Shown: in pieces, positions 39,167 through 50,310 of the stretch
Numbering within the stretch: position 1 is the stretch's first letter
Layout of the letters: the number at the start of each line of letters is the position of its first letter
Assembly (NCBI GenBank): GCA_964019135.1
Contig: OZ025256.1
Coordinates: forward strand, 43,310,035 to 43,374,034
DNA: 64,000 bases
Direction: 5' to 3'
Source: Arenicola marina
Taxonomy: Eukaryota > Annelida > Polychaeta > Arenicolidae
Notes under the pieces: generated by a model
Database searches by the model: none
What the model was told of the DNA's origin: nothing
Seen by the model: only the letters and a program-made list of their open reading frames with translations
Program-made: the position numbers and the translations under genes

Positions 39167-40757
39167 GGCCGAGAAATCATGATACCGCGCGATTGGCTTT
39201 TTTAGAGTCTCAGCCCTTCGGGATCACTCCGAGCCACCCGGTGCTGCTCGGCCCGCAATGCTGCGCCCCACACCCCTCTGGGGATGTCCTACAAACACTG
39301 CAAACAACATTTCAGACTAGACCCTTAAGTCGTCCATCCCTTCCATCCCCTCGCTTACCCTGACCCCCCCCCCCCCCACCCCCCAAACCCACCCGCGCGT
39401 CACACACCCCAGACCACCATTGGTCATACGTGCGTAGAAGGGCAGAGGGCGAGGCGAGACCCCCAGGCGGTTGGGCTGTAGTTGAAACCACTCTCTCGGG
39501 TGGGGTGGAGGTGGGAGGGGGAGGGAAAGGCGGTGCTCGGCCCAAGTGTGCTACAGGTTGAAACCCTCTCTGTTCACTGTGGAGGGAGGGGTAGGGGGAC
39601 GGTCGGGCTTTGGCCCGTATGCGTTATAATGTTGACTTGACACGAGTGGGCTGTGGAAGTTGTTCTGTAAGGCAGAATAATAAGGTCAATAATGATAAGC
39701 CCCCCCCCCCCCCTCTCCCCAAGAGTCTAAGTTGTAAGACACTATATGTACAATATATTTTATTCCTGGGACTAATAAAGAAGTCAAAAATTTAGCCGAC
39801 CGGGAGTGGGGGGCGGCGGGGTCGTACTACCCTACTTACTGGCTCTGGCCAGTGTCCCCTCCCTCTGTGCGCTTTGCTCTAGCTCAGGCTCCGTGGCAGA
39901 TAGAATTCCACCCCTGTGTAGCGTACACAGACATCCTTAGGGGTGTGCTTGAAAGCGATAACCGTCAGTGTTAATCAGTTGTGCGTTAACTAAATGGGTC
40001 GAAAGCAATTAATTAATTAGTCGGATAAACGGGAGAAATGGACATTGTAGTTGCTTAACTGTATAACAATACTTTAGTATTGGAACTAAGATGGTAGTTA
40101 CTCTATTATTACTATACCCACCATACTACTACCATAGTGTTTTTTCGCTGGTCAGTTTGTTGCCATGTCATTACTGTATAGTTATACTATGCTGTTGCCT
40201 CAATGAGGTATTGAAAGCTAAATCCTCTGATCAAACGTGCAGCGCTTTATACCGGCTGAGCCAACCCCGCATACCGACTGAAGGTGGGGAGGGGGGGGGG
40301 GTAACTACTTTACTAAATCGATGGCGGGGGGCGGGGGGCGCTCTGATCGACAGCCGCTGCCTTTCCACGTGTGCCTCCGCCGCCGCAGTCCGTACCGACC
40401 CCATCTCTCCGTCATATACTCATTGACGTCATATCCGTCATCCGAAAACGACGTTAACTTTGGAATGGGGGTTTCGCCCGCGCAATTTACATTAGCAATT
40501 ATTAATTGTTCACGATTAGCTGTTTGGAATTTTTGGGGATCGTTATCCGTACAATTTCTAGTTTAACCCGAAAGACTCCTTCCCTATTTACCGCGATCCG
40601 TTATAACAGCCTGTGAATTCCTCGATATTTGCGATGTGACGTTTAACGTGTGTTTTTTTCGCGCCCGGTCTGGAACAGTTTTCATCTTGGAGATTCGATA
40701 TGGCGTTCCCTTATTATTGGGGATTCGCTATTCAGATGGGGTTTCTACACAAAAATC
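39167..40757. other. Left flank of the tandem gene array
   Basis: G/C-run-rich intergenic DNA without a supported gene. The last ~430 bp hold the dispersed repeat also present at 38457-38600. It supplies no visible TATA box or first exon for the gene copy that follows. Confidence 0.45.
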
Positions 40758-43700
40758 TAACGCAAAGCCCCGGCTAAAGATCTCCATAATATGAAACGTA
40801 TGAAACGTATGAAACATTATGAAACATTATGGAAGGTCGCGCCACCTGGTGGTTGCGGGAAGCACTACAACTTTCGATTCGGCTCGTAAATGGTAGCAGA
40901 AACCCCGCTTAAAAGTACGTATTCTCGCATTGTTGGCAGACACCGTGTTTCATCTCTATAAATTATATCCAGGTATCACCATTATCAACAAGTGCTATAT
41001 ATTAAATGCACAATTGTCCCTGATATTCCTGTAAATTGATGTACAGAAGGTCTAAGCGCAATACTGGGCGATAATATGATCTCGTAGCCATGTAAACAAT
41101 GGCCAGAGCGGGTGCAGTAAAACTTCCAATGTAACATGATAGCAATAATTCGCGTACCTGCTTGCAATTTGACAATAAATTCTTTAAGTTGGCTTTTTGT
41201 CGAGAACATTACTTGACACTATTATACTATAGGCCATATTTGCTGTTTGTCAGTTAGTCTGCTATAACTGTATGTGAACCTGTGTCAGTCCAAGGGTGGG
41301 TGGAGAGAGGGAGACTTATGCAGAATTATGTTGACAATGAAGGGCAATACAAAGAGACATTATGGTATTGCAAACCAATGTGGGATGTTTCGGTGTAAGA
41401 TGATTTGGCCTAAGATCTGTTTCGGTCTGGCAGTTTTGCTAGGTACCATTTTTGCCCAAGTGTAAGTAAAGCGTATGTAATTTATAAGCTACGTTGAAGT
41501 GCCGAGGCTAATGGCTAAACATTGTGTGGCCTGCTATTTGGTTATTTCTGTTTAAAGAGTGTTAAGCAATTCAACAAAATGTAACATGCCTGCTATAATG
41601 TTATTTTTGTTCAAAAAGGTGCTAAGCCAATTAAGTTCTGTTGAATTGCTTAAAGGATCGAGTGTTAAGCTGATTGTATTTAGCTAGAGCTGGGCAGCAT
41701 AATATCTACTGTAGACAGCTTGTAGCAATTATCATATACAAGAATGCTAAGTTTTGTCATATTATACTTGACTGAAACATCTACCCTTGCTAACTTATCT
41801 GGCCAAAACATATGTCCTAGACCGGATCATCCTAGACCGAAACATCTGCTAGCCGTAATATCTGTCCACTACTCTGAACAGAAGGGGCCATATTATACTG
41901 GATGTTATGATAGCCCAGCAGTCAGTGCATAGGTGTTTAAATTCCACCTGTAAAAAGTGCTTGATGCATACAGGATGAAAGATACCATGTATTTCTTTGG
42001 CAAGCTTATATGGCTTCCTGGGGAGGATATAACCTGTTATTTTGACCTTACTGTGGAAAACTTTTCTAAACCAACCAAACCTGCTCTATAGCAGATGCAC
42101 TATTTAAAGGGGTACATATAGATTATATTGTTGAAATTATATGATCGATGCATCACAGATATATGTATAGGGTAGAAAGAATATGTTTGCTGGACTATCA
42201 CATAATAATGTTAGTCCTGATATATGGCTCTCATAAGGTACATGCTGGTACTTGCGTCAGGTATCAGAGGTCAACACATACCAGCCATTTATACTAATAC
42301 TGATGCTTATACCAGTACCTATTATTTATTCTAGATTATATAATTTTCAAAGCCTACATATATATGTATATGATTTTTAAGCTTTAGAGCTAATCAATGA
42401 TTAGTTATTGGATTCCAGATGTAATTACTTTTCATGTAAATGAATATTGCTTCCTCGCCATAATCTTTAGTATATAACTTCCTGAAAATTGTTTAATACT
42501 GTTCACTTAGAGACTTAGATCATACCACATTAGCCATGTGTATGTCTTATATATGTCATGCAATATTACATATTATAGTATTATCAGTGTTACCATAAAT
42601 CTATATATGACCATAACATAAGTTATTGATATGGGTAAGGGCTATGTTTAATGTTTTAACAACATTAATTGCTGTCACTTTCATATGTGCAGTATAATTT
42701 TAAGTAATAGTAGTAATGTCTAATTGAGGTTAGGACTACTGTTAATATACATGTACTCTAAAATATTTGTAAAAACTTCCTATGCATCATATCTGTAATC
42801 ATTTATTCACTATAAATAACTGGTTTATCTTGATGACCATTAACAGATGATTTTATAACATGGACTAAAGTAAATAAAGTACCAATTAATGGGGTTTTAA
42901 AGCATGGGTCAAGCAATGGGTTAAGCAAGTCCAGCCATTTAATTTATGTTATGTAACAGGTATATTTATGGTTGGATAACCATTAACTACTGATTTGTTA
43001 CATACAATGTAAACTTAAATGAATTACCAATTTTCTGTGGGTTAATGCAGACCAAAACCATACTTTTGAACTGAGTATAAGCCACTGCATGCACTCCTCC
43101 TTGAAATAGTCAATAATTATCAATATTAGGCTCTTCATAACTATACTCATACATTAAGGCTGCGAGTATATTAGTTACTTACATACAGTAACAGCATACA
43201 TGGTGCAATAGGGCTAGTCCTATACCATATTGATCTGGCAAGTACATCATGCACCTGTAGCTGATTGTCTCCTGCATGCCCCCCCCCCCCCCCACCGCCG
43301 CCTCATTAAATTTCCTCATAAAGTTAGTGACTGCATGTAAAAGACATACATCCTGGACCAGGAGCCTTCACTTTCTCCGGATGCACATACACCCTACCCT
43401 GATCCATATGGTCCCTCAGACAATGCAGAGCCAATCAAGTCGGCGAGGGAATTAAGCCAGCCGACATGATAATCCTGTCTGGCCTTGTTTATACAACTAG
43501 TGTAACAAAGCCCAGGTGTTGCTTTGTTCCTGGGCATTGGTCTAAAGCTGGTAATGTCGGCATTAGTGTCATTGTATAGGGCGGGTGGGGGATAAAAGCT
43601 GGCAGTGGTCAGATATAGCTTAGGATTGGATTTTTAAGAGGAGAGGGCAGCAGCTATGACACAGAAGTAGACTTTTAAAGTACCTCCTTCAAGCAACTTA

Positions 43701-44607
43701 GCTTAAGGCACATGGCAGTATTCCTTTTAGAATACAAAAAAACTACATTTCTTTCTATTATTATCAATATATATTATTATCATTATTACACTATATTTGC
43801 AATATCTGTGATGATGAAATGAATCCTTTTCGAAGATACTAAATGAAATAAACATTTCAGTTGACCACTAATGACAGAACTAATTAAATTAAGTTCCTGT
43901 ATCTGCTTAAAATGCCAATTTATTTCAACTGGATGTCCATCAGGCCAACTGGTATTGAACAAAAGTTTTGCTGCATAAAATCAAGGATAGTGTAACCCCA
44001 TCCTTGACATAATGGGAGGTATTTAAGGATGTTTATGTAGGTTTCACTTTTAAAAGTGCAGTCTTGATTATATTCCGTTGTGCGTCAATTTTTGCATTCT
44101 TACAAGCAAGTCTTGTACAAGACTCCAGGGGCGCGCACACCAATATTTATATATACATGTACATAACATGTTGATTTGTATTTTGTATTGTGGCGTTTTT
44201 ATTCATATGGAACTGGTAACATCACCAGCAACAATCCAATGCTGTCTTATGTTTAACAGCTAGCGGCTTAGCAATTACAGAACGATCAATGCCAGGCATT
44301 CAATTGGTATAATTGCTTAAAGCAATTGATCTGTTGATCAAAGTTATTGATAACATTGTTTGTCATCGTCATGAATACATACGAGCTCGGATCAAAGCTG
44401 TCTATGAAAGAATGTGTTAATATTACGTAGAGTTATCACGCCTTAGTATATAACGTGAATGAATTTTGTAAGTGAATAGCGCTGTATTAACCATAGATAT
44501 CTAAATGGGTCCTGTATTGCATGTGGTAGTATAAACATAGTTTGATGGTTTATTCCTTCAAAGATTTTTGTTACTGCTATATCTCATTAGCGTCTTTATT
44601 ATTGCAG
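40758..44607. other. Intron 1 sequence of gene copy 1 (also in copies 2 and 3)
   Basis: AT-rich, with no coding exon recognised. Near its left edge, TATGAAACGTATGAAACG and TATGAAACAT form short tandem repeats at 40790-40832. Around 41520-41670 there are TTAAGCAATT/AATTGCTTAA motifs in both orientations that are shared with 12770-12830. Ends at acceptor TTTATTATTGCAG. Four 60-74-codon ORFs here are conserved only because the copies are identical. Confidence 0.6.
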
Positions 44608-44629
44608 TGGAAAAAGCGGCGATTAGATC

Positions 44630-47600
44630 ATGCCCAAGGAAGGCCTATCCGATAGGCAGTGGAGAGAACGCCTGCATGCCTTTGCTTCGGGTAGTTTTGC
44701 CTTTGGTCGTGGGCAGAAACCCAAGCAGGGTTCGCGCTGGGCCAAGACGCTGGACGCCATCGAGACATGCCCGCAGCACGGCAGCGTGGCTGCGTATGAC
44801 TCCTTCGGCAAGGCGGTGGAATGCCGGTGCGGCTATCACCAACAGCCAGTAGGTTATAACTTCCATGGATTATTATTTTGGAGTTTTGATTTTGATCTGT
44901 TGTATATATACCATGATATATAGACTTCAATATATTGATTGTATTGACTAACGAATTACTAGTCATTTTATGTGTTAAGGGGTTATATGCCATACACCGT
45001 ATACAATAACTTATCATATTGATCGGTGACATTCTACACAATTATAGCATTGAAAGTGTTGTATTATATCTCAAATACATGTAGTATTGGTTTGAAATAT
45101 GTTACGTCAGAATGTGACCCATATTTGCAGATAAGTGCTGGTGCTGCGGCTGCTGCAGTGACGGCGACGCATGGGACTGCTAAAGCTAAAAGCCAGGTAC
45201 ATTAATATTCGTCATTATGTGTTAAGAAGAAACGCTCAACATTTTCTTTTTATATGAGGTAGCATTTGAAAAATATTCGTTTACTACAATATAATTTAGC
45301 TAGCTATAGCAATGACAGATTAAAAGATCAGTGTATGTCCATGTAAGCCTCATTGTTTTTTTCTGGTAACTACATTCCATCCAGGCGGTACCAGTGGCTC
45401 GCCCGCCTACCAAGGCGCCGGTAGCCCCAGACCCTACTCTTCGTGCTTCAGCAACAGTTGTCAGGGTAATTATGCCATGGGATTATCCAGTAATCATTAT
45501 ATTAGTCTTAATTTATGATGGTGACGATCAAGCTTGATGACGTCCACGGGATTTACCCGCAAACAAGTTTGTTTTATTGTTAACATATGGCGCATGCGCA
45601 TCATATTATACTGTGGTTGATTTTACTATGAGAGTGAACTGTAAGTAGGAGATTGATATGCAAGCAGGGATTGTGAAAAATACTAGAATACTAATATCTT
45701 GTGTTGACGGCGACAAAATCATTGAAATTAATTTTAAACCTAAAGTATCTCGTATGTTATAAATGTCCTTGCAGCCTGATCCCATCGAGACAACTGCAGT
45801 TAAGCGGCAGGCGTCGGACTACAGCTCCCGGCTACCACAGGGGTGGTTGAAGGACATAGCCGAGTTCGACCAAGGTTGGCTGGGGCGCGCTCTCTTTGCG
45901 TCTAAGGGAACGCTGGCCCAGACACTGGTGAACTGGAACTATCCGCCTGCCGTACGCCATAGCAGCAAGCCGAAGCTGGACAATTACTTCAGCCGCCGGC
46001 TGTTCCTGTGGATGCCGCGGAGGATGTGGCAAGTGGCCCTCACATGTCCTTCCTGCGGCCCGTCTCAGCAGCTGCGGTCGAAGGGTGCGTACCGGAAGGT
46101 CCGCTTAGTCCTAGATACAAGCGACATGTACTATCTAGCTGCGGAGTACATGGACTGTCGCCGCTGTGCGGGCAGCTACATCGCCTGGGACGACAGGATC
46201 CTCCAGCAGCTGGCCGACGGCGTCAGAGCGCGCTTCCCGGCGGTCCTGACACGAAAGTACGCCTGTGACCAGGCAGTGCTCTCCCTCCTCCGCGGCCGAA
46301 CCCTTGGGAACAGCCCCACCGCCATGCGGAATGGCATTGAGGAACTGCACGGCGACGCCTACTTGGGAAAGGTGACACAGTACCTGAACGACTGTCGTCG
46401 CTACCAGCTGTGCCAGGAGGAGTTCCGTCTGCCCGCTCCGGTGTTCCAGGCCGTTTCCCAGCTGGTGCCCTTCCGCTCAGCCAAGTGGTTCTTGGCGGCA
46501 TACGTGCGGGATGTCTGGTCAAGGCTCCCTGCTCTCAAAGCGGCCATCACATCGGTCTTCGGAACCATTTTGAAGATAGATTCCACAAAGAAAGTCCTGA
46601 AGAAGCTGCAGGGAGCCAGTGCCAGCACCGCCAGCTGGGTCACCAACGTGGCCAACGAGAAGGGCCAAGTCCTCATGGCGGTGGTCACCTCGTCGGAAGG
46701 GGAAGAGGCGCTGCAGCCCATGGTGGATGGCCTGATGGACCGGTATGAGCGGGCGGGACAGGCGCCACCGACCATCCTTTATACCGACCGAGACTGCTGC
46801 TCGACGGAAGGAGGGTCCCGGCTCAAGAAGCTCTTCAGCCGCTGGGCTGACATGGACGTGCGCCTGGACATCTGGCATTTCATGCGGCGTCTGGCTTTGG
46901 GTGTGACATCTGAGTCGCATCCATTGTTTGGCACGTTCATGCAACGCCTCAGCGGCTGCATCTTCGAGTGGGACACGGCGGACTATGCTCTCCTTGTGGC
47001 CGCCAAGAGGAGTCAGTTGGAGCAGGCCGGCGTGGAGCAGCCTTCTGACACCGCTGTCCGCAAGGCCATCACCAAGGACGAGCTTTCGACTCACTGCCGG
47101 CGACGCACGCGCAGCGCGGACGTCATCACGGCAGCCATCGAAGCTCTCCTACTGGCATTGACTGGCCCAACCGAGTCGCAGGGGGTACCTCTGTTGAAAG
47201 AAGAGATGGCGACGATCTGGCAGGAGCAGCGACAGCATATCCCCTGCCTCTGTGACCCGGAGGGCGCGAACCTCTACACGGTGGTGGGTGAGCTGAGGAA
47301 GGGTGACGTCCGCCTTCCTGTCCTGCGCTGCGGCCGCGGCACGACCTCCCTGGAGAGCTTCCATCTCCACCTGGCCAGGTTCATACCCGGGACCTCGGCG
47401 GGAGCGGTGAACTTTCAGGCCTACCTGCTGGAGGGCCTCACCAGGTGGAATGAGGCCAGAGGTCAAGCCGCGGAGCAGGCTACACAGCCAGTGCGGTCCT
47501 TCGACGTGCGGCTGCGGCATGCTACGAATCGGCTCTGCGCTACGCTGGGGATGCCGCCTGTCCTGCCCACGTTTCAGCTACCCATGGCCTACACCGGGGA

Positions 47601-49346
47601 GCTGATCGGTGTGGAATACCTCTACCGGCAGACTGGAGAGGCGTTCCCCAGCGAGACAATTGACAGCGTCATCGACGAAGGCTTCGTCGACGTTGATGAC
47701 GACACAGCCGATGACCAGGACATCATGGGGCTCGGAGCAGACCTGCCGCCTGCCGGCGTCCCCGGCGGTCCGGACGACGAGGAACTCGTGGTCAGTCACG
47801 CTTTATTCCTTGCAAATCACTTATTATGCGACCGTCAATCGATCGGTAATGATGGCCTATGATGACCTAGTATGCAATACCCAGTGTAACCTCGTTTAGT
47901 TTAGCGTAACTAATTTAGCTGTTTGCTTTGGAGTCATAATGAAAACATTTGTTTTAAGCATTTCTTTAAGCCCTCCTTTTCATTAGCGGGAGCAAGTAAA
48001 TTAAAGCAGCATTTGTTATTTTCCCACAGGAGGATGAGGCTCTTCAGAATGCCAATGAGTGTCTGGACGCCATTGGCATCCCGGGCTGGGACCGTGTGGA
48101 TCGGCTGGCGGAGGCTCTGCTGGGGTTGACCGGACTGGCCGTCTCCAACAGGGAGGCTGCCAACATTCAGCAGTTGTACTCGGCCCTGTCTGAGTACGAC
48201 AAAAAGCCCCTGACCTTCAAGGCGCGTCCCCTGCCGCAGTCACTCGGTCGCTTTGCCCGGAGCAAGGGCACCCATCGCTCCGGTCACGTGGTGGTGGACG
48301 TCATGAAGAAGTACGTATTGAAAAGCGCAGCAAATAGGATGTAACGAAACCCTTGTTATTTATTTTCGTCGCAAAGTTGTAACGATAAAAGTAATTTTTC
48401 TATTATTACTTCTATTGTTGTTTTAAATGAACTAATTGTTGGTGCCACCCACAGGGCGTTCCTGTCCGGAGGTGCCGCCGCCGCCTCACCCTCCAAGAGT
48501 CGCCTGGTGGAGGTTCTGTGTGTCCGTCTGTGCGACACCATCACCCAGCCACGGCGTGACATCGGCCCCACCGGACGAACTGTCTACACGTCCCGGTGGC
48601 GGCAGCTGTTAGAGGCCTACAACCGCGTGAGATCGCGCTTGTTCTACAGTCAGAGGCTCCTGGAGGGTACAAACCTTGTTTTGTACCCCCTGAACGAGAC
48701 GACAATCTCTCTCTGGTACAAGAACGCAGACCGCCGGAGAGAGATCGTGTCTCTCCTTCAGGGCCTCTCACTGCCTCAGGAGGAGATGTGTACCCCCCAG
48801 CCCCTCCTTCATCCTGCGGAGAAGCCGGAATCACACGAGGCCTTGCCCCAGCCCCACATCATCATGGATGTCGTGACCGACACCAGCGGTACAGCGCGTG
48901 TTCGCCGCCCTGCCGCCAGGTGGAGCTGCACCGCCACCACGTCCAGCCCCATGGACGCTGGGCTTCCAGCCTCTGCCGGGGCGCCCCACTCCTCGTCAGC
49001 CACCACATCGGGTAGCGGTTCCCGCGAGGCGGACGAGACCACCGAGCACGTGGTCATCCAAGAAGGCCCTCTGTCGCGAACCACAGACTGGCGCCGGCGA
49101 CAAGAGTTCCTCGCCCAGGGCTTGCGGCCCGGGGAGGCCCGCCTCGGTCCTCTGAAAATCCGCAAGGCCCGGACCTGCAGCAGTTGCCATCAGCTCACCA
49201 GGTCGGCCGGCCACTCGCAGTTTAAGGGCCGCATCTACTGCCCTTATGTTGCCGGCCAGATTGGCAAGGACGAGTGGCTGGCCCAACGGCGGACGGAACA
49301 CCGGCTAAAACAGCAGGCCAAGACCATGCCGCATGCAGCCACCTGA
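44630..49346 (+). CDS. Putative DDE-type transposase-like protein, copy 1, six coding exons, 1184 aa
   Basis: Exons: 44630-44848, 45131-45196, 45385-45465, 45775-47790, 48030-48310, 48455-49346. All introns are GT-AG and all joins keep frame; an in-frame TAG two codons before the ATG fixes the start. Domains: an N-terminal WRERL...CPQHG...CRC module (1-73); a Cys cluster C213/C216 and C250/C253 (like the domain I recall as DUF6729); and an RNase-H-like core with D391 (KIDSTKK), D460 (YTDRDCC), a LDIWHFMRR motif (487-495) and E649 (RGTTSLESFH), a plausible D-D-E triad. After an acidic stretch (~750-770) and a Ser/Pro-rich linker comes a C-terminal C1129/C1132/H1141/C1150 cluster. Related uncharacterised proteins occur, as I recall, in fish, lancelets and cnidarians. 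GC-rich exons contrast with AT-rich introns. Copy 1 lacks the upstream promoter and exon 1 of copies 2 and 3. Function (transposition or domesticated role) is inferred. Confidence 0.85.
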
Positions 49347-50145
49347 AGACCGTCCCTGATCCGATGGCAACGGGCGTACCGCCCACCCCCTCACTCCCCT
49401 CACTCCCCACCCCCTCACTCCCCACCCCAAAAGACTCTCGGTTGGAACTTTTTGTAAAACATAATGAAGTCTTTTGACAAAACAGTAATGAAGTAATCTT
49501 CTGTATTAAGTCTACCTGAATGTTGTCTCTCTGTCTAGTCTACGGTTTTTATATTATTAGTTTTTAAATTAATTAACTACAACGGAAAGGTGTCTACACC
49601 GCTATATATATAGCAGCTAAAGACGGAGGCGTGATGCCCCAGATCGGATCTGGCCCTGCGGTGGGACCGTCAAAACACCTTGTCGTTTGTAAATTATTGT
49701 TCTTATTGTACAGATATGAGCTGAAATAATATCTTTTGCTGCTATCGGTAATTATCGTATAAGCTGTTGACCATTTCCCTCTTACCCTTCTCTTCGTGAT
49801 ATGTACTCTATTCAAGACTAAAATTTGCCAAACACATTAGGAAGCGTATCACAGTTCTGAGTGTGCCAATCCCTACCAGGGGGGGGGGGGGAAATTATGG
49901 CTAATTCAAATAACACGTCTGAGGCAGCATGGGAGGTGGGAGGGAAGGGGAGGGGAAGGGGGGGGGGCTGGTATCCTGGGTCTGCCAATCTTTACCGGCT
50001 GGGGCTGGGAAAGCTGTTATTATAGTAAAGTCAATTAACACGTCTGAAGCAGCATGGGGGGAGGGGGTGGGGAGGGGGGGGGGGGTTCCGGCTGGTCCTC
50101 TGTTGTGCAAGCTGACTCGGGCTCACTAAGAGGTCCGACTTTTCG
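49347..50145. other. 3' region of gene copy 1 with local duplication
   Basis: A CT-rich tract (CACTCCCC repeats, 49380-49430) follows the stop. No canonical AATAAA was found. A ~125-bp block (TCTGCCAATC...TACC, G-run, AATTAACACGTCTGA, GCAGCATGGG) is present twice, at about 49855-49955 and 49976-50065. The same block pair lies after gene copy 2, with two G-runs one base shorter. Confidence 0.6.
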
Positions 50146-50310
50146 GATATAAAGGGCGCGTACCTTGGTCAGTGATCCAGAAGTCTCAGAATCATCGTGA
50201 CAGCTTGGTGCTTTAGGAGTTAACGCACAACGGATACAGACATAGGAATCATCATCGCCTCGGATACCACACTTCGTCTACTCGTCTACTGCGATTTGGC
50301 CACGTGTAAG
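50146..50310 (+). promoter_or_regulatory. TATA promoter and non-coding exon 1 for gene copy 2
   Basis: TATAAA at 50148-50153 is followed by an initiator-like TCAGTG (A at 50171, slightly close at 23 bp) and ~140 bp of non-coding sequence ending in TGTAAG with donor GTAAGA at 50311. It lies at the right end of unit 1, upstream of unit 2, and would splice over a 3.88-kb intron to the acceptor at 54194. The transcription start is an estimate. Confidence 0.6.

Noticed and set aside
44078..44263. Small ORFs in intron 1 conserved in all three copies
   Set aside because: Conservation reflects whole-unit identity; there is no independent coding evidence.
46519..47094. A 191-codon antisense ORF and similar shadows across the transposase-like exons
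   Set aside because: GC-rich coding DNA leaves antisense frames open; the sense frame has phased splice sites and conserved motifs.
45763..47862. Reading the 699-codon ORF as a single-exon gene starting at MSLQ
   Set aside because: Its first four codons are the intron's acceptor (CCTTGCAG) and its tail runs past a GTCAGT donor. Phased exons on both sides extend the protein to 1184 aa.
45775..49346. Assigning the array protein to the KDZ superfamily
   Set aside because: The signature residues I associate with KDZ are not visible; only a generic D-D-E layout is shared.
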